Origin: Limisphaerales bacterium
Lineage (GTDB): Bacteria; Verrucomicrobiota; Verrucomicrobiia; Limisphaerales; SXTU01
Assembly (NCBI GenBank): GCA_009773355.1
Contig: WRPG01000026.1
Span: 1 to 64,000, forward strand
DNA: 64,000 nucleotides
Direction of reading: 5' to 3'
Position 1 is the first letter of the stretch. Each line of letters starts with the position of its first letter. This document shows positions 15,807 through 25,178 of the stretch, piece by piece. Both the position numbers and the translations under genes were made by a program. The notes under the pieces are model-generated. The model did no database searches. It was not told the DNA's origin and was given only the letters and a program-made list of their open reading frames with translations.

Positions 15807-18644
15807 ATGCAAGCGCAGCTTCCCATCTGGCAGCTCCACGAGCAAATCGTGGCGACGCTCCGCACCGGCAACCGCCTCGTGCTCGTGGCACCCACCGGCT
15901 CCGGCAAGACCACGCAGGTGCCGCAAATGCTGGCGGATGCAGGGGATGGGTTCTGGGGAATAGGGAATGGGGAGCGGCAGGCGTTCGGCAACTCACCCCA
16001 TTCCCCATCTCCTATTCCCCATGCCCTCCGTAATCCCTTCCGCATCGTCGTGCTCCAGCCACGCCGCGTGGCGGCGCGGACGGTGGCGGCGCGGGTGGCG
16101 TGGGAACGGGACGGCAAGCTTGGTGACGAGGTTGGCTACCAGATTCGCTTCGACGACCGGCTCGGCGACGCGACGCGCATCTGCTTCGTGACGGAGGGCG
16201 TGCTGCTGCGCTGGCTTCAAGATGACCAGCAGTTGTCCGACGTGGCGGCGGTGCTCTTCGACGAGTTCCACGAGCGCAACCTGCTTTCCGACGTGGCGCT
16301 GGCGCTGGTGAAGCGACTGCAGCAGACGGCGCGGCCGGACCTGAAGATCGTCGTGATGTCCGCGACGCTGGATGCGGAGCCGGTGGCGGCTTACTTAGGG
16401 CAGGCAGGTGAGCAGGTGGGAAAGCGGGAAAGTGAGAAGGCATCCGAACCAACCGGCTCACTTTCTCACTCTCACACTTTCTCACCTGCTCCAGTCCTCG
16501 TCAGCGAGGGCATCTGCTTCCCGGTCGAAGTCCGCTACGCCGAGCATCTCGACCGGCGGCCCACGACCGAGCAGGCGGCGGATGCGGTGGAGCGCATCGT
16601 CAATCATGGCGGGCCGGGCGATGTGCTCGTGTTCATGCCCGGCATGGGCGAGATTAATGCGACCATCAACGCACTGCGGGCAGCGGATCTCGCGGAGGAC
16701 TGCGATTTCATTCCGTTGCACGGCGACCTTTCGCCGGAGCAGCAGGACCTCGCGTTCTGCCCGAGCGACCAGCGGAAGATTGTCGTGTCCACGAACGTCG
16801 CCGAGACGAGCGTGACCATTGACGGTATCATGCACGTGGTGGACAGCGGCGAGGCGCGCGTGGCGCGCTACGATGCGGAGCGCGGGATTCAAACGCTATT
16901 CATCGAGGAGATTTCCCGCGCGAGCTCGGACCAGCGGAAGGGCCGCGCGGGCCGCACTGCGCCGGGCACCTGCTGGCGGTTGTGGACGGAGAGCGGGCAC
17001 TTGAACCGGCCCGAGCGCAACACGCCGGAGATTCAGCGCGCGGATTTGGCGGAGGTCGTCCTGCTCCTGCACTCGCTGGGCATCAAGAGCGCGGTGACAT
17101 TCGACTGGCTCGACAAGCCGGACCCGGCGGCGGTGGAGCGGGCGGAGCGGTTGTTGGTGATGCTGGGGGCGCTTCGTGAGCGGGCAGAGGATAGAGGAAA
17201 GAGGCTAGAAGATAGAGGGGCGGACGGACGCGCTGCTCTATCCTCTAGCCTCTCTCCTCTATCTTCTCCTTCAGACCTCACGGACATCGGCCGCCAGATG
17301 CTCCGCTTGCCGATGCACCCGCGCTACTCGCGGATGCTGGTCGAGGCCGGGCGTCGCGGGTGCGTGCCGTCGGCGTCGCTGTGCGCGGCGCTGGTGAGCG
17401 GGCGCGACTTGCTTATGCGCGTGCAGCGCGGCGACGCGCGGGCGGCGGAGAACCGCGAGCTGTTCGAGGCCAGCCAGGACTCGGATTTCTTCACGCTGAT
17501 GCGCGCCTATCACTTCGCGAAGAAGAACGGGTTCAACCCGGAGACGTGCCGCCGCTACGGCATCAACGCGAAGGTTGCGCGCGAGGTGGAGCAGACTTAC
17601 TTGCAGGTGCTGGGGATTGCGGAGCGGGAAGGGCTGGGGGAGGAGGAAGTTCAATGTTCAAAGTCCAAAGTTCAAAGTCAGGAAGCTCCGGACGAGGCCG
17701 CGCTGCTCAAGTGCCTCACCGCCGGGTTCATTGACCAGCTCGCCATCCGGCGCGACCAAGGGACGCTGGAGTGCGAAATGACAGAAGGGCGGCAGGGGAC
17801 GTTGATGCGCGAGAGCGTGGTGCATAGCGCGACGCTCCTCGTCGCGGCGGCGATTCGCGAGACGGAGGGCGCGCTGCGTCCGCTGACGTTGCTGGGCCTC
17901 GCGACGGCGGTGAAGCCAGAGTGGTTGAAGGAGCTTTATCCGCAGCATCTCTCAGCGACGGTGACGCACTTGTTCGACCGCACGCACAAGCGCGTGGCGG
18001 CGGTGAAGCTCGCGCGCTTTGCCGACCTTGTCATCGGCCACGAGCACCAGCGCGAGACGGAGCCGGAGGCGTCGGGGCGGTGTCTGGCGGAGGCGGTGAT
18101 GCGCGGGTGGTTTGAACTGCCGAACCTGAGTCACGAGGTGAAGCAGTTCATCGCGCGGGTGAACCTGGTCGCCGCCGCGCTGCCGGACTTGGAATACCAA
18201 CCGTTCGATGATGCGGCCATGACGGCGGCGCTGGCGCGGGCGTTCAAGGGGCTGACGTTGCAGAAGGAGGCGCAAGGGGCTTCGCTGAAGGAGGGCTTCC
18301 ATGCGCATCTTGCGTCGGAGCAGGTGGGCTGGCTGGAGGAACTCACGCCGGTGCAATTTCCGTGGCCGACGGGCAAGCCGGCGAAGCTGGTCTACTCCGA
18401 GGAGGCCGAGGGTGGCGGGCGCACAGCGATGTCACCCGAGGCGCAGGTGAAGTTGCAGGAGTGCTTCAAGCTGGAGTTTCACCCGCTCGTCTGCGAGGGC
18501 GCGGTGCCGGTGAAGCTGTGGCTTTGCACGCCGGACGGGAAACGGCTCGCCAGCACCTGCGACTGGCCGCACTGGAAAGCGAATGAGTGGCCGAAGCAGA
18601 AGGCGGTGGTGCAGAAGAAGTTCCCGAGCGTGACGTTTGCGTGA
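15807..18644 (+). CDS. hrpB: ATP-dependent helicase HrpB
   Basis: A 945-residue DExH helicase. Motif I is PTGSGKTTQ (31-39), Ia is LQPRRVAART, II is DEFH (about 151), III is SATLDAEPVA, then FMPGMGEI, VSTNVAETSVTIDG and motif VI QRKGRAGR. The C-terminal half contains the HrpB-specific region ending in CTPDGKRLASTCDWPHWK. The usual length is about 820-850 residues; the excess is explained by four in-frame, low-complexity palindrome- or repeat-encoded insertions at about residues 46-73, 202-228, 461-487 and 616-627, each between helicase motifs. Its cellular role is poorly known (RNA helicase). No stop or frameshift is present despite the insertions. Confidence 0.93.
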   Translation: MQAQLPIWQLHEQIVATLRTGNRLVLVAPTGSGKTTQVPQMLADAGDGFWGIGNGERQAFGNSPHSPSPIPHALRNPFRIVVLQPRRVAARTVAARVAWERDGKLGDEVGYQIRFDDRLGDATRICFVTEGVLLRWLQDDQQLSDVAAVLFDEFHERNLLSDVALALVKRLQQTARPDLKIVVMSATLDAEPVAAYLGQAGEQVGKRESEKASEPTGSLSHSHTFSPAPVLVSEGICFPVEVRYAEHLDRRPTTEQAADAVERIVNHGGPGDVLVFMPGMGEINATINALRAADLAEDCDFIPLHGDLSPEQQDLAFCPSDQRKIVVSTNVAETSVTIDGIMHVVDSGEARVARYDAERGIQTLFIEEISRASSDQRKGRAGRTAPGTCWRLWTESGHLNRPERNTPEIQRADLAEVVLLLHSLGIKSAVTFDWLDKPDPAAVERAERLLVMLGALRERAEDRGKRLEDRGADGRAALSSSLSPLSSPSDLTDIGRQMLRLPMHPRYSRMLVEAGRRGCVPSASLCAALVSGRDLLMRVQRGDARAAENRELFEASQDSDFFTLMRAYHFAKKNGFNPETCRRYGINAKVAREVEQTYLQVLGIAEREGLGEEEVQCSKSKVQSQEAPDEAALLKCLTAGFIDQLAIRRDQGTLECEMTEGRQGTLMRESVVHSATLLVAAAIRETEGALRPLTLLGLATAVKPEWLKELYPQHLSATVTHLFDRTHKRVAAVKLARFADLVIGHEHQRETEPEASGRCLAEAVMRGWFELPNLSHEVKQFIARVNLVAAALPDLEYQPFDDAAMTAALARAFKGLTLQKEAQGASLKEGFHAHLASEQVGWLEELTPVQFPWPTGKPAKLVYSEEAEGGGRTAMSPEAQVKLQECFKLEFHPLVCEGAVPVKLWLCTPDGKRLASTCDWPHWKANEWPKQKAVVQKKFPSVTFA
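15942..16025. repeat. In-frame palindromic insertion 1 in hrpB
   Basis: TGGGGAATAGG at 15954-15964 pairs with CCTATTCCCCA at 16011-16021, and inside it GGGAATGGGG (15963-15972) pairs with CCCCATTCCC (15997-16006). The sequence is built from variants of a GGGGAAT word and is translated in frame between helicase motifs I and Ia. Confidence 0.85.
16411..16490. repeat. In-frame palindromic insertion 2 in hrpB
   Basis: The arm 16411-16440 (AGCAGGTGGGAAAGCGGGAA...) and the arm 16457-16490 are imperfect reverse complements. The outer AGCAGGTG/CACCTGCT is perfect and the inner AGTGAGAA/TTCTCACT is perfect. The word is GTGAGAAA. It is translated as a Glu/Lys-rich then Ser/His-rich stretch after SATLDAEPVAAYLG. 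Confidence 0.85.
17186..17267. repeat. In-frame palindromic insertion 3 in hrpB
   Basis: The 32-base arms 17186-17217 and 17236-17267 are reverse complements at 29 of 32 positions. The word is GATAGAGGA/GAGGCTAGA. The loop is 18 bases. It is translated as E-D-R-G-K-R-L-E-D-R-G followed by a Ser/Leu run. Confidence 0.9.
17650..17687. repeat. In-frame word repeat (single arm) in hrpB
   Basis: Tandem variants of GTTCAAAGT (GTTCAATGTTCAAAGTCC then AAAGTTCAAAGTC) encode V-Q-C-S-K-S-K-V-Q-S-Q. No inverted partner is visible. The same word occurs at 60649-60683 and in the left arm at 62917. Confidence 0.7.
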
Positions 18645-18722
18645 GGCTGGGCGGGGGTGCCGGACAGGGCGGGGAAAACCTGTATTTACCCGGCACTCCC
18701 GGCGTGGCACGGTTTCGCCACG

Positions 18723-19904
18723 ATGGCAGAACGGCAAACAGCGGCGGAACCGGGGTTGGCCGCGTCTCCCCGTTTGCAGCCGGAGCAACGGCGACGCCGG
18801 GGGGCGCGAATTGCGCTGCTCGCGGGGGCGTGTCTGCTGGCAGCGCTGGTCGTGGAGGCGGGCGTGCGCCTGACCTTGGGGGACCGGATCGTCTTGTTTC
18901 CGCGCTATCACACCGGGGCGGATTATGGGGAGTTCAAGCTGCGCCGCCTGCGGGCGAATGAGCGGTTCCACCATCGCAGCCGTGACGGGGAATGGGAGTT
19001 CCGAATCAACAGTGCCGGGTTGCGCAACGACCGCGAGTTCGCGCGGCCCAAGCCGCCGGGGGTCTTCCGCGTGCTGTGCCTTGGCGATTCGCACACGCAG
19101 GGTTACGAAGTGCGGCAGGAGCACACCTACGCGGCGGTGCTGGAGCGTTTCCTCAACGCGAACGGCCTGCGGGCCGAGGTCATCAACGCGGGCGTCTCGG
19201 GCTTTGGCACGGCGGAACAGGTGGCGTATCTCGAAAGCGAAGGCGTGAAGTGGCAGCCCGACGCGGTCGTGGTCGGCTTCTTTGCCAACGACTACGAGGA
19301 CAACCTCAAGGCCGGCCTGTTCCAGCTTGAGGCCGACGGTTCGCTCAAGGTCGTCAAACGTGAGCACCTGCCGGGGGTGAGCATCCAGGACAAGCTCTAT
19401 GCCGTGCCGGGGGCCAAGTGGCTGGGCGAGCATTCCTACGCCTACGCGCATGTGTTCAACCTCGTGTGGGAGCACCACAAGTCCCGGCTGGCGGCCAGCG
19501 CGCGGGCGGCGGTGCCGGTGGAAAGCGCCGTGGCCACGCGCGCGGCAGACGAGCATGAATCGCGGCTGGCGGCGGCGTTGCTGGCGCGGCTGGGCGGGTT
19601 CTGCCGGTCGCGGGGGATCAAGTCGCTCGTGCTCGACCTGCCGCAGACCGATGAGCGCACGACGGCCCGTGCGTCGTTGAACGCGGTGGCCCACGCGGCG
19701 GCGGAGCGGCACTGCGACGGGGTGCTGGCTTACGCGGCGCTGTTGCGGCCGTATGCGGGCGTCGCGGACCTGCACGTGGCCCACGGCCAGCGGCACATCA
19801 CGGAATTCACGCACGCGTTGCTCGGCGTGGCGGCGGGCCAGCGGCTGCTCGCGGGGCGCGCGGAGCCGAGGCCGGCATTGCCAGACAGCGGCGCAACGCG
19901 ATAA
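18723..19904 (+). CDS. Membrane-anchored SGNH/GDSL hydrolase-like protein
   Basis: A 393-residue protein with a basic N-terminus and one membrane segment (IALLAGACLLAALVVEAGV, about 30-48), followed by an SGNH hydrolase fold. Block I is CLGDSHTQGYE with nucleophile Ser, block II is NAGVSGFGTAEQ and block III is FFANDYEDN. The expected D-x-x-H block is weak (the best candidate is the HGQRHITEFTH region). It likely de-esterifies a cell-surface polysaccharide, since the next genes are an initiating glycosylphosphotransferase and UDP-sugar enzymes. The exact substrate is unknown. ATG 18723 starts just before the basic n-region. Confidence 0.75.
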   Translation: MAERQTAAEPGLAASPRLQPEQRRRRGARIALLAGACLLAALVVEAGVRLTLGDRIVLFPRYHTGADYGEFKLRRLRANERFHHRSRDGEWEFRINSAGLRNDREFARPKPPGVFRVLCLGDSHTQGYEVRQEHTYAAVLERFLNANGLRAEVINAGVSGFGTAEQVAYLESEGVKWQPDAVVVGFFANDYEDNLKAGLFQLEADGSLKVVKREHLPGVSIQDKLYAVPGAKWLGEHSYAYAHVFNLVWEHHKSRLAASARAAVPVESAVATRAADEHESRLAAALLARLGGFCRSRGIKSLVLDLPQTDERTTARASLNAVAHAAAERHCDGVLAYAALLRPYAGVADLHVAHGQRHITEFTHALLGVAAGQRLLAGRAEPRPALPDSGATR

Positions 19905-19919
19905 AACCAGCGACGACTC

Positions 19920-21311
19920 ATGCTCAGGCGACAGCGACAAATCCGGGCGGTGATCCAGCAATGGGCGGATGCGGGATTGTTTGCCTTCGCGTTCTGGCTG
20001 GCCCACACGGTGCGCTCGGCGGCGGTGAACTACTGGCCGGGGCTGGAGGAGATCCACCCGTTTGAGCAATACCTCTGGCTCTACCTGCTCATCATTCCCG
20101 GCACGCTGCTGCTCCTCAAGGCGCTGGGCTTCTACAACCGCCCGCTGCTCTTTTCGCGGCGCGAGACGGCGTGGGTGTTGTCCCATGCCGTGACCATCGC
20201 GGTGCTGGGCGTGGTCGCCGGGTTGTTCCTCCGCAAGCAGGAGCTGGCGCGCTGGGTCATCTTCCTCTTCGGCGCGTTCAGCTTCGTGCTGGTGATGGCC
20301 AAGGAGGAGCTGCTGCGGCGGTGGCTGCTGTCCAAGCTCGGCCAGGAGCAGTTGAAGCGCCGGCTGGTGCTGGTGGGCACCGACGAGGACACGGCGCAGA
20401 TCGCGCGTGACCTCGACGCGAAGGCGCGCGGGACGGTGGAGATTTTGGCGCGGCTGGACGTGAGCCAGACCTCGTGGGAACGGCTCGTGGAACTGCTCCA
20501 CGAGCGTTCGGCCAACGGGGTCATCCTCAGCGCGCGCCACACGTATTTTGAGCACGTCGAGAAGGTCATCGAGCTGTGCGAGCTGGAGGGCGTGGAGGTC
20601 TGGCTGCTGGCGGACTTCTTCAAGACCCGCATCTCGCAGACGAGCGTGGATGATTTCCTGGGCCGGCCCACGGTGGTGTTCCGCTCCGCGCCGGAGGCGA
20701 GCTGGCAGGGCGTGGCGAAGCAGGTGCTGGACTTCGCCGGCGCGCTGGCGCTGCTGGTGGTGCTCACGCCGTTGATATTGTTGCCCGTGGCGGTTGCGGT
20801 GCGGTTGGCCTCGCGCGGACCGGTGTTCTTCCGGCAGCAGCGCAGCGGGCTGAATGGCCGGCCCTTCACGATGCTGAAGTTCCGCACGATGGTCACGGAC
20901 GCCGAGCAGTTGCAGGCGGAGCTGGCGAGCTTCAACGAGATGGACGGCCCGGTGTTCAAGGTGACGAACGACCCGCGCGTGACGCCGCTGGGCCGGTGGC
21001 TGCGCAAGTGGAGCATTGACGAGCTGCCGCAGCTTTGGAACGTGCTGCGCTTCGAGATGAGCCTCGTCGGCCCGCGCCCGCTGCCGGTGGACGAAATCCG
21101 CCGCATCAACGATCCCGCGCACCGCCGCCGCCTGAGCGTGAAGCCGGGCCTGACCTGCCTGTGGCAGATCAGCGGCCGCAACGACGTGAGCAGTTTCAAG
21201 GAATGGGTGCGGCTGGACCTCGAATACATTGACAACTGGTCGCTGTGGCTGGACTTGAAAATCCTGCTCAAGACCATTCCCGTGGTGCTGACGGGCGCGG
21301 GGGCGAAGTAG
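19920..21311 (+). CDS. Polyprenyl glycosylphosphotransferase (exopolysaccharide initiation)
   Basis: A 463-residue inner-membrane enzyme. There are four N-terminal hydrophobic segments (LFAFAFWLAHTV, YLWLYLLIIPGTLLLLKAL, AVTIAVLGVVAGLFL and WVIFLFGAFSFVLVMA), a nucleotide-binding-like middle part (RRLVLVGTDEDTAQIARDL), a further membrane segment (ALALLVVLTPLILLPVAVAVRL), and the catalytic domain PVFFRQQRSGLNGRPFTMLKFRTMV, RKWSIDELPQLWNVLRFEMSLVGPRP and KPGLTCLWQISGRNDVSSFKEWVRLDLEYIDNWS. These are hallmarks of WbaP/WcaJ-type enzymes that load the first sugar phosphate onto undecaprenyl phosphate. It begins 15 bases after the SGNH gene, probably in the same operon. Confidence 0.93.
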   Translation: MLRRQRQIRAVIQQWADAGLFAFAFWLAHTVRSAAVNYWPGLEEIHPFEQYLWLYLLIIPGTLLLLKALGFYNRPLLFSRRETAWVLSHAVTIAVLGVVAGLFLRKQELARWVIFLFGAFSFVLVMAKEELLRRWLLSKLGQEQLKRRLVLVGTDEDTAQIARDLDAKARGTVEILARLDVSQTSWERLVELLHERSANGVILSARHTYFEHVEKVIELCELEGVEVWLLADFFKTRISQTSVDDFLGRPTVVFRSAPEASWQGVAKQVLDFAGALALLVVLTPLILLPVAVAVRLASRGPVFFRQQRSGLNGRPFTMLKFRTMVTDAEQLQAELASFNEMDGPVFKVTNDPRVTPLGRWLRKWSIDELPQLWNVLRFEMSLVGPRPLPVDEIRRINDPAHRRRLSVKPGLTCLWQISGRNDVSSFKEWVRLDLEYIDNWSLWLDLKILLKTIPVVLTGAGAK

Positions 21312-21382
21312 AAAGTAGGGCTTGGCGGATGGGGAACGTGCGGGCTTGCTGACGGGGCGGGGGACTGTCCTACTTGGGCCGG

Positions 21383-22096
21383 ATGAATCTCGACGCGGGT
21401 TCGCAGTTCTCGGTCGGCCAGCTCATTGCCGGCGCGGCGGGCGCGATGGTGCTGGGCGGGTTGCTGGCGCTGCTCCTCGCGGCGTTGTTGCACGCAGGGC
21501 TGCACGCGGCGGGGGCGTTTGCGACGCGACCACGGTCGGAGAAAAAGTTTTCGTGGTGGCTGGCGCTGCTCGGCATCGGCCTGGGCGCGGTGGTGGGCGG
21601 CTGGACGGGCTTGAAGGTCGGCGTGGCCCGTGCGGCGGTGCCGTTCGCGCGGGATTTGGGACCGAAGGTGGCGGAGGAGGCGTTGCAGAACGGCCTGCGG
21701 CAGGCGGGCATGACCAACTTCGCGCAGCTCGACGTGAAGCAACTGCGGGAGTTGTTGGACAAGGCGGGGGCGGCGGAGTTGCCGCCGCTGGAACAACTGG
21801 AGCGCTTCCGACCGCAAATCGAGGCGGCGCGCGCGAAGCTTCTGCCGGCGGCCAAGGCGTTGCTCGATGCGCGCGCAAAGGACGGGAAGCTTGCGCTCCA
21901 CGAGGCGGTCAGCACACTCTGGCCGAAGGTGTTCGACGAGCTCACCGCGTGGGAACAGCGTTTTCGCCGTTGGGAAATCATCACCGGCATCCTGTGGGTC
22001 GTGGGCATTGAAGTCCTGCTCGCGCTGGTGTGTCTCGTGATGCGCCTGACGCGTGACCCGTTGCCCGCCGGCCCGTCGAAGCCACCCAAACTTTAG
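21383..22096 (+). CDS. Hypothetical membrane protein with two TM helices
   Basis: A 237-residue protein. The N-terminal hydrophobic hairpin ([27 protein letters not shown] and [25 protein letters not shown]) is followed by a 120-residue helical, charged segment and a C-terminal membrane helix ([21 protein letters not shown]). I recognise no family. It ends two bases before the UDP-glucuronate decarboxylase gene, so the two are probably co-expressed. ATG at 21383 is chosen; a TTG nine bases upstream is possible. The 71 bases before it hold AAGTAGG (21315) and CCTACTT (21369), which may be the worn ends of a palindromic element. Confidence 0.6.
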   Translation: MNLDAGSQFSVGQLIAGAAGAMVLGGLLALLLAALLHAGLHAAGAFATRPRSEKKFSWWLALLGIGLGAVVGGWTGLKVGVARAAVPFARDLGPKVAEEALQNGLRQAGMTNFAQLDVKQLRELLDKAGAAELPPLEQLERFRPQIEAARAKLLPAAKALLDARAKDGKLALHEAVSTLWPKVFDELTAWEQRFRRWEIITGILWVVGIEVLLALVCLVMRLTRDPLPAGPSKPPKL

Positions 22097-22098
22097 TC

Positions 22099-23076
22099 AT
22101 GGCCACCAAAACCAAATCGAAAACCAAACCCGCCCGCAGCCCGCAACCCGTCTCCGTCGTCACCGGCGCGGCGGGCTTTCTCGGCTCCCATCTGACTGAC
22201 TTGCTCCTGTCGAAGGGCCACCGCGTCGTGGGCATTGACAACCTCGTCACCGGCTCGGTGGCGAACATCGAGCATCTCGCGGGCAACCAGAACTTCCGCT
22301 TCATCCAGCAGGACGTGACGGAGTTCCTGTTCCTCGACGGGCCGGTGGATTACGTCTGGCATTTCGCGTCGCCGGCCAGTCCGGTGGATTACGCGCTGCT
22401 GCCGATTCAGACCCTCAAGGTCGGCTCGCTGGGCACGCACAAGGCGCTGGGTCTGGCGAAGGAGAAGGGCGCGCGGTTTCTGCTCACCAGCACGAGCGAG
22501 ATTTATGGCGACCCGCTGGTGCATCCGCAGACAGAGGATTACTGGGGCAACGTGAACACCATCGGCCCGCGCGGCTGCTACGACGAGTCGAAGCGCTTCG
22601 CCGAGGCGATCACGATGGCCTACCACCGCCAGCACAAGCTCGAGACCCGGATAGTCCGCATCTTCAACACCTACGGCCCGCGGATGCGGCTCAAGGACGG
22701 GCGCGTGGTGCCGGCGTTCGTGAGCCAGGCGCTGCGCAACGAGCCGATCACTGTTTTCGGCGAGGGGAAGCAGACGCGGAGCTTCTGTTACTGCTCGGAC
22801 CTGATCGAGGGGATTTACCGGCTGATGATGAGCGACTATCCGCTGCCGGTGAACATCGGCAACCCGCGCGAGATGACCATGCTGGAGTTTGCCCGGGAGA
22901 TCATCAAAGCGACCGGCGCGACGAGCAAAATCACCTTCAAGCCGCTGCCGGTGGACGACCCGAAGCAGCGCAAGCCGGACATCACCCTGGCGCGGAAGCT
23001 GTTGAAGTGGGAGCCGCAGGTCGAACTGGCGGACGGCCTGGCGCGGACCATTGAGTTCTTCCGCAAGAAGCTCTGA
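22099..23076 (+). CDS. UDP-glucuronate decarboxylase / NAD-dependent sugar epimerase
   Basis: A 325-residue short-chain dehydrogenase of the extended type. It has a Lys-rich start, then the Rossmann motif [18 protein letters not shown], the [11 protein letters not shown] segment typical of UDP-xylose synthase, catalytic [10 protein letters not shown] and YDESKRFAE (Tyr and Lys), [10 protein letters not shown] and the sugar-binding region [15 protein letters not shown]. It converts UDP-glucuronate to UDP-xylose in this family. The neighbours supply exopolysaccharide initiation. UDP-glucose 4-epimerase is less likely because the SPASP motif is diagnostic. The start ATG lies two bases after the preceding stop. 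Confidence 0.88.
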   Translation: MATKTKSKTKPARSPQPVSVVTGAAGFLGSHLTDLLLSKGHRVVGIDNLVTGSVANIEHLAGNQNFRFIQQDVTEFLFLDGPVDYVWHFASPASPVDYALLPIQTLKVGSLGTHKALGLAKEKGARFLLTSTSEIYGDPLVHPQTEDYWGNVNTIGPRGCYDESKRFAEAITMAYHRQHKLETRIVRIFNTYGPRMRLKDGRVVPAFVSQALRNEPITVFGEGKQTRSFCYCSDLIEGIYRLMMSDYPLPVNIGNPREMTMLEFAREIIKATGATSKITFKPLPVDDPKQRKPDITLARKLLKWEPQVELADGLARTIEFFRKKL

Positions 23077-23235
23077 GCCGCCTACGTGATTTGCCGCATG
23101 GCGCGGCGCGGAACCTGTTTTATATTTGACCCATCCTGTGAATTCCGTTACGAACCCGGCCATTCAGAACGCCACACACCCGAATGGTTTTGAAGCCGGA
23201 TTCAAGGCGGGGGCGGTCGTGAACGCGCTCGGGCC

Positions 23236-25167
23236 ATGCTAAAATCAAAGTCATTCCTCTGCATTGATTTCGGAGCCACGACCGTCAAGGTCGCCGAGTT
23301 CGAGCCGAACGAGACGGGTTCCCTGCGGCTCAAGAACTACACGCTCAAGTCCATGGGGCAGGCGGGCTTCGCCGAAGGCGACCGCGAGGCGGTGGTGCTG
23401 CAGACGCTCAAAGAGGTGCTGGCCGAGGGGGTGCGGGGGCCATTCGAGGCGGATGTCATCAACGTCTGCGCGCCGGGCTTCCAGGTCTTCTCCAAGTTCG
23501 TCAAGCTGCCCGCCACCGATCCCGGCAAGGTCAGCCAGATCATCCAATACGAGGCGCAGCAGAACGTCCCCTTCCCGCTGGAGGAGGTCGTCTGGGATTA
23601 CCAAATCCTCGGCAGCACGCCCACGGGCGAGCTGGAAGTGCTGCTCGTGGCCATCAAGAACGAGGTGGTCGAGAGCCTGTTCCGCATCGGCGAGCAGGCC
23701 GGGCTGGAGATGCATTTGGTGGACGTGTCGTCCGCCGCGCTCTGCAACGCCTACCGGTTCAACTACGGCGACGCCGAGGGCTGCGTCATGCTGCTGGACA
23801 TCGGCGCGCGCAGCAGCAACCTCCTTTTCTTCGAGCAGGGCCGCGTTTATTCCCGCTCCATCAACATCGGCGCGAACTCCATCACGCAGGATTTCGCGAA
23901 CGAGGTGAAGATGAAGTGGGAGGAGGCGGAGAAGCTCAAGATCGAGGAGGGCTTCGTCAGCCTTGGTGGCGCGTATGAGGAGCCGAGCAACCCGCACCAG
24001 GCGCTCATCTCGAAGATCGCGCGGCAGGTGATGACCCGCCTGCACATCCAGATGAACCAGACGATCCAGTTTTACCGGGGCCAGCAGGGCGGCTCGGCCC
24101 CGACGAAGCTGTATCTGGCCGGCGGCGCGTCGCTGCTGCCCTACACCGCGCAGTTCTTCGCGGAGAAGCTGAATGTGCCGGTGGACTACTTCAACCCCTT
24201 CCGCAACATCCAGATTGACCCCGAGATCAATCTCGAGGAGATGGCCAAGGTCGCCCACCAGTTCGGCGAGGTCGTCGGCTTGGGCATCCGCAACCTGGCG
24301 CAGTGCCCGGTGGAGCTGAACCTGATGCCGGCCAGCCACCTCAAGCAGCAGCAGTTCAACGCCAAGCGGCTCTACTTCATCGGCTCGGTGCTGTGCGTGC
24401 TGATCACGCTGCTGGCGTTCGGCTGGTTCTTTGGCTGGATGGCCAACCGGAAGCAGACGGAACTGGTGGAGATTCAAAAGAGCATCGAGCCGTTGGAGAA
24501 GAACAGCATGGTGCTTCAGCAGGCCAACCAGGAGCTGGGGGCGGCGAAGAACCTCTCCCAGCAATACGTTGACTTGGTCAGCGCCCGCCCCCGGTGGGCG
24601 GAGCTGCTGACCGGCATTCAGGGCATTCTGGTCGCCGCGTCCACGAACCACGGCATCAAGACCACAGCGGGAGACGGTGATGGGGCGGGCAATCCGAACG
24701 AGGTGATCGCAGCGGTCTGGATCGAGAAAATGGATGTGTCCTCCGGGGGCGGCGGTCCGGCCCCTGCCAGTCCTGGGACTGGCATGCTCGTGGGGGACGA
24801 TGGCGCGCCTGTGCCCGGCGGGGCCATTCCAGCCGCCCCCGCCCCCGCCCCGATGGCCCCGATGGCCCCCATGGCTCCGATGACTCCCAACATGAACATG
24901 CTGGGTGGCGAACAACCGGTGGCAGCCGCCGGCCCGAAGGAGATCGGCTTCATCAACCTGACCTTCAAGGCGCTGAACCTGAAGCGTTATTCCCCCTCGG
25001 CCAATCGGGAATTCGTTGAGGCCTTGCAGACCAACTTCCAGTCGGCGACGAACCTGTTCCTGCGCGAGGGCACCACGCTCACCAACCGGATTGACGAGGT
25101 GGAGCTGACCAATCACACCTTTGGTTTCAGCGTGACGCTTCAGTTGAAGGATGTGATCCGTTTTTAG
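23236..25167 (+). CDS. PilM/PilN-like fusion, Amuc_1101-type pilus-complex protein
   Basis: A 643-residue protein. Residues 1-365 are a PilM-type actin-like ATPase domain: SFLCIDFGATTVKVAEF, the segment QNVPFPLEEVVWDYQIL, LLDIGARSSNLLFFEQGRVYSRSINIGANSITQD and LYLAGGASLLP. Residues 365-640 resemble PilN: LNLMPASHL at the junction, a membrane helix (LYFIGSVLCVLITLLAFGWFFGWM, about 380-403), a coiled coil, a Met/Ala/Pro-rich linker near 540 and a final beta-rich domain. It would form the inner-membrane platform of a type IV pilus- or type II secretion-like machine. It is the first gene of a four-gene operon ending in a secretin; no pilus motor ATPase is present here. Confidence 0.85.
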   Translation: MLKSKSFLCIDFGATTVKVAEFEPNETGSLRLKNYTLKSMGQAGFAEGDREAVVLQTLKEVLAEGVRGPFEADVINVCAPGFQVFSKFVKLPATDPGKVSQIIQYEAQQNVPFPLEEVVWDYQILGSTPTGELEVLLVAIKNEVVESLFRIGEQAGLEMHLVDVSSAALCNAYRFNYGDAEGCVMLLDIGARSSNLLFFEQGRVYSRSINIGANSITQDFANEVKMKWEEAEKLKIEEGFVSLGGAYEEPSNPHQALISKIARQVMTRLHIQMNQTIQFYRGQQGGSAPTKLYLAGGASLLPYTAQFFAEKLNVPVDYFNPFRNIQIDPEINLEEMAKVAHQFGEVVGLGIRNLAQCPVELNLMPASHLKQQQFNAKRLYFIGSVLCVLITLLAFGWFFGWMANRKQTELVEIQKSIEPLEKNSMVLQQANQELGAAKNLSQQYVDLVSARPRWAELLTGIQGILVAASTNHGIKTTAGDGDGAGNPNEVIAAVWIEKMDVSSGGGGPAPASPGTGMLVGDDGAPVPGGAIPAAPAPAPMAPMAPMAPMTPNMNMLGGEQPVAAAGPKEIGFINLTFKALNLKRYSPSANREFVEALQTNFQSATNLFLREGTTLTNRIDEVELTNHTFGFSVTLQLKDVIRF

Positions 25168-25178
25168 CGCGGCTGCCT

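Noticed and set aside
18432-21122. An 896-codon minus-strand open frame across the exopolysaccharide genes
   Set aside because: It spans several real plus-strand genes, has low-complexity Arg/His/Gln composition and shows no motif.
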